Part shown: one piece after another, positions 7,838 through 16,242 of the stretch | How the letters are laid out: each line of letters begins with the position of its first letter | How positions within the stretch are numbered: position 1 is the first letter of the stretch | Source of the DNA: Mogibacterium sp. | GTDB lineage: Bacteria; Bacillota; Clostridia; Peptostreptococcales; Anaerovoracaceae | Length of the DNA stretch: 64,000 nucleotides | Assembly (NCBI GenBank): GCA_017434025.1 | Contig: JAFRGC010000051.1 | Location: forward strand, 1 to 64,000 | Direction: 5' to 3' | Notes under the pieces: generated by a model | What the model saw: the letters and a program-made list of their open reading frames with translations, nothing else | The model's database searches: none | What the model was told of the DNA's origin: nothing | Translations under genes and position numbers: made by a program

Positions 7838-8407
7838 ATGAAGGTAGTAATATTCATGGCTGACGGAATGGAGATGTGTGAGTGCCTGATCACTGTGGAT
7901 CTGCTGAGACGCGCCGGAATTGAGGTGGTCACTGCCTCGATCGAAGGCAGGAGAGAAGTCGTTCCTTCGCACAAAGTTCCAGTCGTGGCTGATGTGCTTG
8001 TCGAAGACGTCGACTTCGATTCAGCTGAAATGATCATCCTGCCGGGCGGCAGAATTGGCACCGAGCATCTGGCAGCTTCGGAGATCGTCTGCGCTAAATG
8101 CAAGGAATTCGCTGCAAGCACAGGGGCTGCCAAAAGGAAATACGTAGCCGCAATATGTGCCGCTCCGTCGGTACTGTCCGGACTCGGTCTGATGGATGGC
8201 AGGAAAACAACGTGCCATCCGGATTTTGCCGAGAAAGTAGCCGCAGGAAACGCAGTTCTGACAGGCGAGAGCGTAGCAGTTGACAATAATATTATTACCG
8301 GCCAAGGCCTCGGAGCGACATTTGAATTCGCATTTCAGATCATCAGGACCCTTATGGATGAGGAACCTGTAGACAGAATAAAGCGCGCGATCTGCTACCG
8401 GGGTTGA
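7838..8407 (+). CDS. DJ-1/PfpI family protein
   Basis: This is a cytoplasmic DJ-1-like protein of 189 residues. It has the expected conserved acid near the N-terminus (DGMEMCE), the strand-loop IILPGG, and the nucleophile-elbow Cys in AAICAAPSVL. Family members act as glyoxalase/deglycase or oxidative-stress proteins; the substrate here is unknown. A strong AGAAGGAGGG lies 6-7 nt before the ATG. The gene is convergent with the next one: its TGA (8405-8407) directly abuts that gene's stop (8408-8410), with no base between them. Confidence 0.88.
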   Translation: MKVVIFMADGMEMCECLITVDLLRRAGIEVVTASIEGRREVVPSHKVPVVADVLVEDVDFDSAEMIILPGGRIGTEHLAASEIVCAKCKEFAASTGAAKRKYVAAICAAPSVLSGLGLMDGRKTTCHPDFAEKVAAGNAVLTGESVAVDNNIITGQGLGATFEFAFQIIRTLMDEEPVDRIKRAICYRG

Positions 8408-9163
8408 TCACAGCTCCAGCAGCTGTACCGGCTCACAGTTCAGGACCCGGGACAGCCTGACAATGTATTCGAACTGGGCTTTGTTGATATTCTTCTGCTG
8501 CTGCTCGTATTGCTGGATCGTGCGGAGAGGCACACCACTCGCAGCGGCTAGCTGGCTCTGGCTCAGACCATTACGGAGACGCATTTCTTTGAGATGCGTC
8601 TCTTTTGATGCGGCCGCAGGGGATACAGCAGTCTGTGACTTAGGAACTGCGGCCGCGCCGCGGGCTCTTTCAAACTCCGCGCGCAGCACTTCCGGGAACC
8701 TTGCATTGATCTCTTCGACCGCTGCGCGCCGTTCCTCACCACTCAGCATCCACGGCAAGTCATTCATAGCTTTGTCATGGTATTTCTCATAGAGACTTAT
8801 GACATCAGGGACAGAAACGGCCGCTATGATCTCCCGGAATGAGCATCCGGTCGCGGCCTGCACCTGCGCCAGCGCATGGCCGGCCCAGAACTCTTTGCTC
8901 CGGCCAGTCGTGTTCCTCGGCGTGACCCGCTCATACTCGAGCCCGCAGCGGTCCATCACCTCGTAAGTCAGCTCGACACCCGATTTCCCAGTGACAGCCA
9001 ACAAGTCTCTCCGCTCGAATTCCGCCGCGAGTCCCGTCGAAATGAACAAATCAAAGAACGCTCCCGCATTCCGATGCAGGCTGTAAACAGCGTGATCCAG
9101 CATCTTGCCGAGAGCCACGCAGGATCTTTCAATTATGAATGTGTTTATCTCATTTCGGTCCAT
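8408..9163 (-). CDS. XRE-type regulator, putative antitoxin of the DUF3990 pair
   Basis: The protein of 251 aa ends in a helix-turn-helix (about residues 190-235, containing LSQSQLAAASGVP). The middle carries EFWAGHALAQVQAATGCSF, a segment I associate with XRE proteins found beside DUF3990 genes. The N-terminus (MDRNEINTFIIERSC) is helical and may resemble DUF3791. The start was set at 9163, directly after the upstream gene's stop (gap 7 nt), with a weak GAGAGA site; the longer frame would run into the partner gene. It probably binds and neutralises the partner and represses the shared promoter. Confidence 0.65.
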   Translation of the reverse strand: MDRNEINTFIIERSCVALGKMLDHAVYSLHRNAGAFFDLFISTGLAAEFERRDLLAVTGKSGVELTYEVMDRCGLEYERVTPRNTTGRSKEFWAGHALAQVQAATGCSFREIIAAVSVPDVISLYEKYHDKAMNDLPWMLSGEERRAAVEEINARFPEVLRAEFERARGAAAVPKSQTAVSPAAASKETHLKEMRLRNGLSQSQLAAASGVPLRTIQQYEQQQKNINKAQFEYIVRLSRVLNCEPVQLLEL

Positions 9164-9170
9164 AATTCTC

Positions 9171-9908
9171 TCACCGCAGCCTCGGATCATACGACTTGAT
9201 CTCTTCCTCGAGGATCTGCGAAATGTACAATCCTTGTGCCGCATCTCTGCCAGCTTTGTTCCCGGCAACCGCAACGCCGCTTGTATCCTTCGCCGCTCCG
9301 CCGATCGCACCACCGACCGCACTCGCAATTCCCTCCAGCGCTTTGTATTCTCTGGCGATCCTGACAGGGTAGAGCTCGGAGCTCAGCGCGATCTTATACC
9401 CGTTGAACAGCAGCCGGTCGAAAGCGCGGTTGCTCTTGAGGACAAACTGCCTGCCGAGCCCGCTCATCCGCACTGCATCGTTCAGCTGCTGATACGAGAT
9501 CTCGCCATTCAAGAAACTCTGCGCATACGCAAAATGCAGATCGTCTGCCCGGTATCCTACGATGCAGTCGTAGCTCTGATGGTCGATGCCGTAAGCTGTC
9601 CTGATGTAGTCGCGCGCCTGGTATGCCTGCGGCGTAAGGGTGTCGAACTCCCTGTAGTTGAGCAGGATGCCGAGCCAGTGCAGGATGCAGTACTGCGGGT
9701 TGTTGAGGTCGAGCGTACGCAGGCCGGAGTCATCCAGCTTGTAGCAGTTGATGTAACCGTCCCGGCTGCGGCCGACCGCCCACTGCCCGGCAAGCGCGCG
9801 GCTGTCCGTGCAGTAGAAACCAATGCCGTAATCATTGTAGGCATTGCCTGCGCCGAATTTCGGCGAGCGTATTATTCTCGATGAACCGTGGTAAAGTATC
9901 CTGATCAT
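9171..9908 (-). CDS. DUF3990 protein, putative ADP-ribosyltransferase-like toxin
   Basis: The N-terminus matches the DUF3990 pattern: LYHGS, then NDYGIGFYCT, then WAVGRSRDGY. Further on come YDCIVGYRADD and FLNGEISYQQL. DUF3990 is thought to be related to ADP-ribosyltransferases. The C-terminal 60 residues (AVGGAIGGAAKDTSG onward) are Gly/Ala-rich and atypical. It is the first gene of a two-gene minus-strand unit with an XRE partner 7 nt downstream, the usual layout for a toxin-antitoxin-like module. A promoter with a palindromic operator lies at 9942-9969. No catalytic activity can be proven from sequence. Confidence 0.7.
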   Translation of the reverse strand: MIRILYHGSSRIIRSPKFGAGNAYNDYGIGFYCTDSRALAGQWAVGRSRDGYINCYKLDDSGLRTLDLNNPQYCILHWLGILLNYREFDTLTPQAYQARDYIRTAYGIDHQSYDCIVGYRADDLHFAYAQSFLNGEISYQQLNDAVRMSGLGRQFVLKSNRAFDRLLFNGYKIALSSELYPVRIAREYKALEGIASAVGGAIGGAAKDTSGVAVAGNKAGRDAAQGLYISQILEEEIKSYDPRLR

Positions 9909-9941
9909 ATGCTCTCAATTCGTACCCCAATTTACCTTATA

Positions 9942-9969
9942 CCTATACCATACTCCTGTAGGAGTACAA
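9942..9969 (-). promoter_or_regulatory. Promoter and palindromic operator of the DUF3990 module
   Basis: On the minus strand TTGTAC (9964-9969) and TATAGG (9942-9947) are 16 bp apart. The spacer is almost filled by the palindrome TACTCC-TGTA-GGAGTA (9951-9966), which overlaps the -35 box. This is where an XRE antitoxin would be expected to bind for autoregulation. Confidence 0.6.
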
Positions 9970-9994
9970 AATCAATGATTTTGACCAGCGGCTA

Positions 9995-10024
9995 TTTACC
10001 GCCCGTCGAACCGCATGATATAAT
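9995..10024 (+). promoter_or_regulatory. nagB-glmM promoter
   Basis: TTTACC (9995-10000) and TATAAT (10019-10024) are 18 bp apart. The promoter diverges from the toxin-like module. The leader to nagB would be about 55-60 nt. Confidence 0.5.
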
Positions 10025-10088
10025 CGCAGCGGTAAAACGAATAAACGTTGAAATTTCAACTCATATAGCACGATAAGGAGAATAAACG

Positions 10089-10892
10089 ATGAGAGTAGTA
10101 ATTCAGGATGATTATGATAAGATGTGCAAATGGGCAGCTGATTATATCGCTGACAAGATCAAGGCACACGAGGCCGGCCCTGAGGCTGACAGACCTTTCG
10201 TACTGGGACTTCCGACCGGTTCCTCGCCGATCGGCGTCTACAAGAACCTGATCGCCAAGAACGTTGCCGGCGAGCTGTCTTTCGCAAACGTTGTAACGTT
10301 CAACATGGACGAGTACCTCGGACTTCCTCACGAGCATGATCAGAGCTACTGGTACTTCATGCATGACAATTTCTTCGACCACCTCGTAGACATGAAGCCT
10401 GAGAACATCAACATCCTCAACGGTATGACAGATGATCCGGAAGGCGAGTGCGCACGTTATGAAGAGAAGATCGCCAGCTACGGCGGCATCGACCTGTTCA
10501 TGGGCGGCATCGGAGTTGACGGACATCTCGCATTCAACGAGCCGTTCACATCACTGACATCCCGCACAGGTCTCCGCGACCTCACGACAGACACCAGGAT
10601 CGTCAACTCGAGATTCTTCGGCAATGACCCTGAGAAGGTTCCTGCACAGGCACTGTCCGTCGGTATCGGTACCGTTACTGACAGCAAGGAAGTCCTCGTA
10701 CTGATCAGCGGCCACAACAAAGCAAGAGCTATGGCAGCTGTAGTTGAAGGCGGCGTCAGCCAGAAGTGGACATGCTCCGCACTGCAGATGCACAACGGCG
10801 CTATCATCGCCTGCGACGAAGAAGCATGCGGCGAACTGACCGTCGACACCTATAAGTACTTCCTCGACATCGAGAGAGACCAGAGACTTTAA
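10089..10892 (+). CDS. nagB: Glucosamine-6-phosphate deaminase
   Basis: This enzyme converts glucosamine 6-phosphate to fructose 6-phosphate and ammonia. It has the family motifs LGLPTGSSPIGVYKNL, TFNMDEYLGL, the active-site region FMGGIGVDGHLAFNEP, and VTDSKEVLVLISG. The length is 267 aa, as usual. AAGGAG lies 8 nt before the ATG. It is followed 35 nt later by glmM, so one transcript encodes the catabolic entry and an anabolic step around glucosamine 6-phosphate. nagA and glmS are not in the window. Confidence 0.96.
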   Translation: MRVVIQDDYDKMCKWAADYIADKIKAHEAGPEADRPFVLGLPTGSSPIGVYKNLIAKNVAGELSFANVVTFNMDEYLGLPHEHDQSYWYFMHDNFFDHLVDMKPENINILNGMTDDPEGECARYEEKIASYGGIDLFMGGIGVDGHLAFNEPFTSLTSRTGLRDLTTDTRIVNSRFFGNDPEKVPAQALSVGIGTVTDSKEVLVLISGHNKARAMAAVVEGGVSQKWTCSALQMHNGAIIACDEEACGELTVDTYKYFLDIERDQRL

Positions 10893-10927
10893 TGGTCCGG
10901 AGACTCTAATAATAAGGAGAGAGAATA

Positions 10928-12277
10928 ATGGGCAAATATTTCGGAACTGATGGTTTCCGCGGCGAAGCCAACAAGACCCTCACATTTGAGCACGCTATCA
11001 AGATCGGACGTTTCCTCGGCTGGTACTACGGCAAGAGACTGGACAAGAAGGCCAAAGTCGTCATCGGCAAAGACACCCGCCGTTCGAGCTACATGTTCGA
11101 ATATGCGCTGTGCACCGGACTCATGGCAAGCGGCGCAGACGCTTACATCATGCACGTAACGACCACACCGTCCGTTTCCTATATCGCAAGAGTCGATGAT
11201 TTTGACTGCGGTATTATGATCAGTGCTTCCCACAATCCGTACTATGACAACGGCATCAAGATCGTCAACAACAACGGCGAGAAGATGGACGAAGAGACAC
11301 TGCTGAGGATCGAATCCTTCATCGACGGCAAACTCGAGCTGCCTCTCGCAGAGCGCGACGAGATCGGCCGCACAGTCGATTACGTCAGCGGACGTAACAG
11401 ATACATCGGATACCTGATCTCGATGTCCAAGTACAGCTTCAAGGATATGAAGGTCGGTCTGGACGTTGCGAACGGTGCAGCATGGCAGATCGCAAGAGGC
11501 GTTTTCGACGCACTCGGCGCCAAGGTCTATGTCATCAATGACGAACCGGACGGGTACAACATCAATACAAACTGCGGTTCGACACACATCGAGCAGCTGC
11601 AGAAGTTCGTAGTCGAGAAGGGCCTGGATGTCGGTTTCGCATATGACGGCGATGCTGACCGCTGCCTCTGCGTAGACGAGAAGGGCAACGTCGTTACCGG
11701 TGACCACATTCTCTACATCTACGGTCTCTACATGAAGGAGAGAGGCAAGCTCCTCAACAACAAAGTCGTTACGACTGTCATGTCCAACTTCGGTCTGTAC
11801 AAAGCCCTCAAGGCTGCCGGCATCGAGTATGACCAGACCAAAGTCGGCGACAAATACGTATACGAGAACATGGTCGAGACCGGCAACCGTATCGGCGGTG
11901 AGCAGAGCGGCCACATCATCTTCACCAAGTATGCGACGACCGGTGACGGTATTCTCACATCGATGAAGATCATGGAAGTCATGCTGGCGAAGAAGAAGAA
12001 GCTCAGCGAGCTGGCTGCTCCTGTTGTATTCGTTCCGCAGGTCCTCAAGAACGTAAGAGTCAAGAGCAAAGAAGCCTGCATGAGCGACCCTGACGTACTG
12101 GCAGCTGATAAAGCAGCCAAAGAGGCTCTCGGCGATACCGGCCGTACACTGCTGCGTGAATCCGGCACAGAGCCAGTTGTCCGTGTCATGGCAGAGAGCG
12201 ACAGCGAAGAAGTCTGCGAGAAGTTCGTAGACAAGATCATCGATGTCATCCGCGCTAAGGGACATCTCGTAGAATAA
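10928..12277 (+). CDS. glmM: Phosphoglucosamine mutase
   Basis: GlmM interconverts glucosamine 6-phosphate and glucosamine 1-phosphate, feeding UDP-GlcNAc and the cell wall. The phosphoserine loop is ISASHNPYYDNGIK, the metal loop is DGDADRCLCVD, and the C-terminal phosphate-binding motif is RESGTEPVVRVMAE. At 449 aa the protein is full length. AAGGAG precedes the ATG, and the gene shares an operon with nagB. A strong hairpin terminator follows at 12349. Confidence 0.93.
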   Translation: MGKYFGTDGFRGEANKTLTFEHAIKIGRFLGWYYGKRLDKKAKVVIGKDTRRSSYMFEYALCTGLMASGADAYIMHVTTTPSVSYIARVDDFDCGIMISASHNPYYDNGIKIVNNNGEKMDEETLLRIESFIDGKLELPLAERDEIGRTVDYVSGRNRYIGYLISMSKYSFKDMKVGLDVANGAAWQIARGVFDALGAKVYVINDEPDGYNINTNCGSTHIEQLQKFVVEKGLDVGFAYDGDADRCLCVDEKGNVVTGDHILYIYGLYMKERGKLLNNKVVTTVMSNFGLYKALKAAGIEYDQTKVGDKYVYENMVETGNRIGGEQSGHIIFTKYATTGDGILTSMKIMEVMLAKKKKLSELAAPVVFVPQVLKNVRVKSKEACMSDPDVLAADKAAKEALGDTGRTLLRESGTEPVVRVMAESDSEEVCEKFVDKIIDVIRAKGHLVE

Positions 12278-12348
12278 TGGGCGGCGGCACAGACCGCTGC
12301 CGGATCAATGGATCCGATCTTACAAGATCATTCATAGTCTTATACAGA

Positions 12349-12371
12349 AGCCGCATCCGATGCGGCTTTTG
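12349..12371 (+). terminator. Rho-independent terminator after glmM
   Basis: AGCCGCA (12349-12355) pairs with TGCGGCT (12361-12367), followed by TTTGTT. Confidence 0.85.
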
Positions 12372-12409
12372 TTATGCAGAGAATCAATCACTCGCAACTG
12401 AACAAAAGC

Positions 12410-12437
12410 TTGACAGGTTTAAACCGCGGTATAAAAT
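12410..12437 (+). promoter_or_regulatory. pepP promoter
   Basis: TTGACA (12410-12415) and TAAAAT (12432-12437) are 16 bp apart. The position shows that the start codon is downstream, at 12476. Confidence 0.6.
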
Positions 12438-12475
12438 TAAGTATAGAGATCAACAACAGCTCCGGGAGGGCACAT

Positions 12476-14266
12476 ATGACACAGGTTACAGAGAGACTCC
12501 GCAGACTGCGGGAGCTTATGCAAGAGCGTGGGATCGACGCTTACGTCGTTCCGACTGCGGATTATCATCAGAGTGAATACACGGGCGAATTCTTCAAAGC
12601 CCGCGAATACATAACAGGTTTCACAGGATCGTACGGCACTGCAGTGATCACTGCGGAAGACGGGGGACTGTGGACAGACGGCAGATATTTTACGCAGGCT
12701 GAGAACCAGCTGAGCGGCAGCGGCATCCGCCTCATGAAGCTGTTCGTCGACGATACACCGTCGGTCACAGAGTGGCTCGTTCAGAATGTTCCGGAAGGCG
12801 GCAAAGTCGCTTTTGACGGCCGCATCATGTCCATGGGAGAAGGCAGGGAGATCGAAGACGCGCTCGCTGCTAAGGGTATCAGCATCGACTTTATGGCCGA
12901 CCTGATCGGCGAGATCTGGGATGACAGACCGCCGCTTTCCTGCAAACCGTGCTTCTTCCTCGAAGAGAAGTGGACCGGCGAGAGCACTGCGCACAAGCTC
13001 GGGAGAGTGCGTGACAAAATGACTAAGTGCGGCGCGACAGTCCACGTGCTGGCGTCACTCGATGATATCTGCTGGCTACTCAATATCCGAGGCGATGATA
13101 TCGATTTCTTCCCGCTGGTGCTGTCATACTGCCTGGTATGGCATGACCACGCGGATATCTATATTGATGAGCGCAAACTCGACCAGAGGATCCGTGACGA
13201 GTTCGCAGCCTGCGATGTGAGGATCCACGCGTATAACGACATCTATGAGGATGTGAGCAGGATCGGTGCAGAGGAGACGGCGATGATCGACCCGATGAAG
13301 CTGAACTACGCACTTTACAAGTCACTGGCTTGCAAAGTCACGGAAGCGCCGAATCCATCCATCCTGATGAAGGCGATGAAGAACCCTGTAGAGATCGCCA
13401 ATATCCGCAATGCCGAGCTCAAGGACAGCGTGGCGCTGACCAAATTCATCTGCTGGGTCAAGAACAACTACGACAAGACCGAGATCACCGAGCTCAGCGC
13501 GTCGGCCAAGCTCACGTCCTTCAGAATGGAGCAGGAAGGCTATATCCGCGATTCGTTCGAACCGCTGCAGGCATTCGGTGAACACGCCGCTATGATGCAT
13601 TATTCGCCGTCTGAGGCGACCGATGTCGTCCTCAGGGAAGGCGGGATGCTGCTCTCCGATACCGGAGGCGGTTACTATGACGGGTCCACAGATATCACCA
13701 GAACGACGGTCCTGGGGCACATCAGCCCTGAACTGAAGAAGTACTACACAGCTGTATTCCGCGCTGTGCAGCACCTCAGTTCCGCCAAATTCCTGTACGG
13801 AAATCACGGGTGGTCGCTCGACGTCCTCGCGCGTGAGCCGATCTGGGAGCTGGACTTAGACTATCAGTGCGGGACAGGCCATGGATTTGGCTATCTCGGG
13901 AGCATCCACGAGCCGCCGACAGGTTTCCGCTGGTACATCGTTCCTTCCAAGAACGAGCACCATCAGTTCGAGGAGGGCATGTGTGTCACGATCGAGCCGG
14001 GGATCTATGAGGAAGGAGATTTTGGCATCAGGATCGAGAACAATGTCGTCACGGTCAAGGGCGAGAAGAACAAATACGGGCAGTTCATGCATTTCGAGGA
14101 TCTGACCTTCGTTCCGATCGACCTCGACGCGATCGATCCGGAGGAACTGACCAGAGCCGAGAGAGAATGGCTCAACGATTATCACAGCAAATGCTATGAC
14201 AAACTGTCGCCGTTCATGACGGATGACGAACGGGAATGGCTCAGAGAGTATACGAGAGCGATCTGA
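12476..14266 (+). CDS. Aminopeptidase P family metallopeptidase (M24B)
   Basis: This cytoplasmic peptidase releases N-terminal residues before proline. The long 596-aa form has two N-terminal creatinase-like domains and a C-terminal pita-bread catalytic domain. Metal ligands are visible in DTGGGYYDGSTDITRT (two Asp), GTGHGFG (His), IEPGIYEE (Glu) and RIENNVV (Glu). GGGAGG at 12464-12469 gives 6-nt spacing to ATG 12476. An upstream in-frame ATG at 12374 lies before the promoter and is not used. A TetR-type gene follows after 31 nt. Confidence 0.92.
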   Translation: MTQVTERLRRLRELMQERGIDAYVVPTADYHQSEYTGEFFKAREYITGFTGSYGTAVITAEDGGLWTDGRYFTQAENQLSGSGIRLMKLFVDDTPSVTEWLVQNVPEGGKVAFDGRIMSMGEGREIEDALAAKGISIDFMADLIGEIWDDRPPLSCKPCFFLEEKWTGESTAHKLGRVRDKMTKCGATVHVLASLDDICWLLNIRGDDIDFFPLVLSYCLVWHDHADIYIDERKLDQRIRDEFAACDVRIHAYNDIYEDVSRIGAEETAMIDPMKLNYALYKSLACKVTEAPNPSILMKAMKNPVEIANIRNAELKDSVALTKFICWVKNNYDKTEITELSASAKLTSFRMEQEGYIRDSFEPLQAFGEHAAMMHYSPSEATDVVLREGGMLLSDTGGGYYDGSTDITRTTVLGHISPELKKYYTAVFRAVQHLSSAKFLYGNHGWSLDVLAREPIWELDLDYQCGTGHGFGYLGSIHEPPTGFRWYIVPSKNEHHQFEEGMCVTIEPGIYEEGDFGIRIENNVVTVKGEKNKYGQFMHFEDLTFVPIDLDAIDPEELTRAEREWLNDYHSKCYDKLSPFMTDDEREWLREYTRAI

Positions 14267-14297
14267 CGGTAGAGGAACAGAAAGGACAGGCAACAGG

Positions 14298-14876
14298 ATG
14301 AACACAGGTATCAAGGAGAAGATCATCGATGCGGCTTGGGATCTCTTCCGCGAGAAGGGGTTCGGAGACACGACGATCAACGATATCATCCGGCAGGCGG
14401 GGATATCCAAAGGCACTTTCTATTACTATTTCAGGAGCAAAGACAATATGCTCGATACGCTGGCCGTGATCCTTGACAGGGAATACGAGAAGCTCGACGC
14501 TGAACTGCCTGACGACATGGACGCGTTCGACAAGCTGGTGCTGATCAACTATGTCGTCCACTCATTCATCAACGACAATATTGACTGCAATCTGATCGCG
14601 TATCTGTATTCCTCGCAGATCATCAAGACCCAGTCATCGAGTCTGCTCGACAGAAACAGATATTATTTCAGATTCCTTGAGAAGATCATCGAGCAGGGAA
14701 TGGCGAGAGGAGAGCTCACGACCGAACTATCGGTCTCGGAGACCATCAAGTTCTACGGACTCGAGGAGAGAGCGCTGGTAACAGACTGGTGCATGAACAA
14801 CGGCAACTATCATCTCGGAGAATACAGCAGGAAGATGTTCCCGCTGATGATCTCCTGCCTCAGGAAGGCAAAATAG
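14298..14876 (+). CDS. TetR/AcrR family regulator
   Basis: The N-terminal DNA-binding domain is clear: AAWDLFREKGFGDTTINDII, then AGISKGTFYYYFRSKD. The remaining helical domain is the ligand-binding or dimer region and has no recognised specificity. ATG 14298 is preceded by AAAGGACAGG at a good distance; a longer frame from 14223 would overlap the peptidase gene. It lies 31 nt after pepP and is probably co-transcribed with it. No obvious target transporter is adjacent, and its regulon is unknown. Confidence 0.9.
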   Translation: MNTGIKEKIIDAAWDLFREKGFGDTTINDIIRQAGISKGTFYYYFRSKDNMLDTLAVILDREYEKLDAELPDDMDAFDKLVLINYVVHSFINDNIDCNLIAYLYSSQIIKTQSSSLLDRNRYYFRFLEKIIEQGMARGELTTELSVSETIKFYGLEERALVTDWCMNNGNYHLGEYSRKMFPLMISCLRKAK

Positions 14877-14892
14877 GGCACAAATAAAAAAA

Positions 14893-14912
14893 GCGTTGAG
14901 ATCACTCAACGC
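14893..14912 (-). terminator. Terminator overlapping the lgt stop codon
   Basis: GCGTTGAG-ATCA-CTCAACGC with seven A residues just left of it. On the minus strand it becomes a stem followed by a run of U. The stop codon of lgt and its last two sense codons lie inside the hairpin. It may also stop transcripts from the TetR side, but the U-run favours the minus strand. Confidence 0.8.
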
Positions 14913-15645
14913 GGAAATGCCTGGAGCTGTATCTGTACAGCAGTATACTTGCGACTATCGCGCAGATGCTGATGACCTGGGCCTGTTTGAACGGGCCGAT
15001 CATCAGGCTGTCTGTACGGAGAGCTTCGACGAAGAACCGTTCAATGGAATACAGGATACCGTACAGAGCGAGCGTCTGGCCATGTGCCTGGCGCTTATTC
15101 TTATCCCACCAGGTGAGGAAGAAGAACAGCAGCAGACACCAGATCGACTCGTACAGGAAAGTAGGGTGGACCTTGACGCCATCAACCATGATGCCCCACG
15201 GGAGGTCGGTCGGACCACCGTGAGCTTCTCCGTTGAAGAAGTTGCCCCATCTGCCGATCGCCTGTGCAAGAGCGACATTCGGAATCATGACGTCGAGCAT
15301 GTTGAGCGGGTTGATGCGCTTGTGCAGGCAGACACAGACAACAGCCGTGATACCGAAGATCAGGCCGCCGTGGATCGCCAGTCCGCCGGCACGGATATTG
15401 AAAACATCTTTCAGCGAATGGTAGTATTCCAGGTTGAACAGAACGTAATATAATCTCGCTCCGAGGACGCCGATCGGGAGGAGCCACAGCGAAGCGTCGA
15501 GGACATCGTCCTCGGTGATGTTGTGAGTGTGCGCACGCTTTGCTGATAAGATCACAGCGAGGAGCATGCCAAATGCGATGAGAACGCCGTACCAGCGTAC
15601 TTCGATATTTCCGACTGTAAATGCGATAGGATCAGGATGTCCCAT
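14902..15645 (-). CDS. lgt: Prolipoprotein diacylglyceryl transferase
   Basis: Lgt attaches diacylglycerol to the lipobox cysteine of lipoproteins at the membrane. The protein has about seven membrane segments, the signature GRWGNFFNGEAHGG, an H-P-T-F-L-Y-E-S motif, and the conserved Arg in FVEALRTDSL. The length of 247 aa is normal. GGAGG lies 4 nt before the ATG. A minus-strand -10 TATACT at 15687-15692 is 17 bp from CAACAA. An enzyme substrate, the lipoprotein PotD, is encoded just past the tRNA cluster. Confidence 0.95.
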   Translation of the reverse strand: MGHPDPIAFTVGNIEVRWYGVLIAFGMLLAVILSAKRAHTHNITEDDVLDASLWLLPIGVLGARLYYVLFNLEYYHSLKDVFNIRAGGLAIHGGLIFGITAVVCVCLHKRINPLNMLDVMIPNVALAQAIGRWGNFFNGEAHGGPTDLPWGIMVDGVKVHPTFLYESIWCLLLFFFLTWWDKNKRQAHGQTLALYGILYSIERFFVEALRTDSLMIGPFKQAQVISICAIVASILLYRYSSRHFRVE

Positions 15646-15686
15646 AATGCCTCCATGTTGAACTGAAATTTAAAAATCACTGCGTA

Positions 15687-15744
15687 AGTATATCATATTT
15701 TTTCGGAAATTGTTGACATCCGAGCATAGTTTTGTTAATATAAT
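15687..15744. promoter_or_regulatory. Divergent promoters of lgt and the tRNA cluster
   Basis: On the plus strand TTGACA (15713-15718) is followed by TTAATATAAT, giving -10 options at 15736 (17 bp) or 15739 (20 bp). On the minus strand the lgt -10 (15687-15692) is 17 bp from a -35 position at 15710-15715. The two -35 boxes overlap, so the promoters may compete. Confidence 0.5.
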
Positions 15745-15777
15745 CAAGCGCGACTTTGAAAGAGGTTTTCGCAACGT

Positions 15778-15854
15778 GGCGGCGTAGCTTAGTTGGCTAG
15801 AGCGTCCGGTTCATACCCGGAAGGTCACTGGTTCAAGTCCAGTCGCCGCTACCA
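15778..15854 (+). tRNA. tRNA-Met (CAT), elongator type
   Basis: The cloverleaf is complete: acceptor GGCGGCG with CGCCGCT, anticodon loop with CAT, T-arm GGTTCAAGTCC, and encoded ACCA. It begins with a paired G and lacks initiator features, so I call it elongator Met. A CAT anticodon could also be tRNA-Ile2, modified by TilS. Confidence 0.92.
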
Positions 15855-15857
15855 AGA

Positions 15858-15933
15858 GGGCGCATAGCTCAGCTGGGAGAGCACCTGCCTTACAAGCAGG
15901 GGGTCATAGGTTCGAGCCCTATTGCGCCCACCA
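15858..15933 (+). tRNA. tRNA-Val (TAC)
   Basis: The acceptor is GGGCGCA with TGCGCCC, the anticodon loop contains TAC, and CCA is encoded. It starts 3 nt after tRNA-Met. Confidence 0.95.
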
Positions 15934-15942
15934 GAATTTTGC

Positions 15943-16019
15943 GGCCGGGTAGTTCAGCTGGTTAGAATGCCAGCCTGTCACGCTGGAGGTCGACGGTTCG
16001 AGCCCGTTCCCGGTCGCCA
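15943..16019 (+). tRNA. tRNA-Asp (GTC)
   Basis: The acceptor is GGCCGGG with CCCGGTC, the anticodon stem is CCAGC/GCTGG around CTGTCAC, the discriminator is G, and CCA is encoded. Confidence 0.95.
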
Positions 16020-16034
16020 TTTTCTACGGATTGC

Positions 16035-16111
16035 GGTGGGTGTCGTCAAGCGGTTAAGACCCTGGGTTGTGGCTCCAGTATTCGTGGGTTCGAATCCCAC
16101 CATCCACCCCA
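16035..16111 (+). tRNA. tRNA-His (GTG)
   Basis: The acceptor is GTGGGTG with CATCCAC. An extra 5' G at 16035 faces the C discriminator, the identity mark of tRNA-His. The anticodon loop is TTGTGGC and CCA is encoded. Confidence 0.93.
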
Positions 16112-16119
16112 ATTTCCCT

Positions 16120-16148
16120 TTGATACACTGCTGTAAGTGTGATACAAT
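16120..16148 (+). promoter_or_regulatory. Internal promoter before tRNA-Gln
   Basis: TTGATA (16120-16125) and TACAAT (16143-16148) are exactly 17 bp apart, inside the only long gap of the tRNA cluster. Transcription would start just before tRNA-Gln at 16161. Confidence 0.55.
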
Positions 16149-16160
16149 GAATACTGCTGA

Positions 16161-16235
16161 TGGGGTATAGCCAAGCGGTAAGGCAACGGATTCTGATTCC
16201 GTCATTCGTAGGTTCGAATCCTACTACCCTAGCCA
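16161..16235 (+). tRNA. tRNA-Gln (CTG)
   Basis: The acceptor is TGGGGTA with TACCCTA, the anticodon stem is ACGGA/TCCGT around TTCTGAT (anticodon CTG), the discriminator is G, and CCA is encoded. This anticodon reads CAG only, so a TTG isoacceptor should exist elsewhere. Confidence 0.93.
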
Positions 16236-16242
16236 AGAACTG

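Noticed and set aside
10889..12265. 458-codon minus-strand frame opposite glmM
   Set aside because: It is a shadow of glmM, which has an excellent match to the family, a ribosome binding site and an operon context.
12374..12475. N-terminal extension of the aminopeptidase P
   Set aside because: It begins before a good promoter (12410-12437) and lacks a ribosome binding site; ATG 12476 has GGGAGG.
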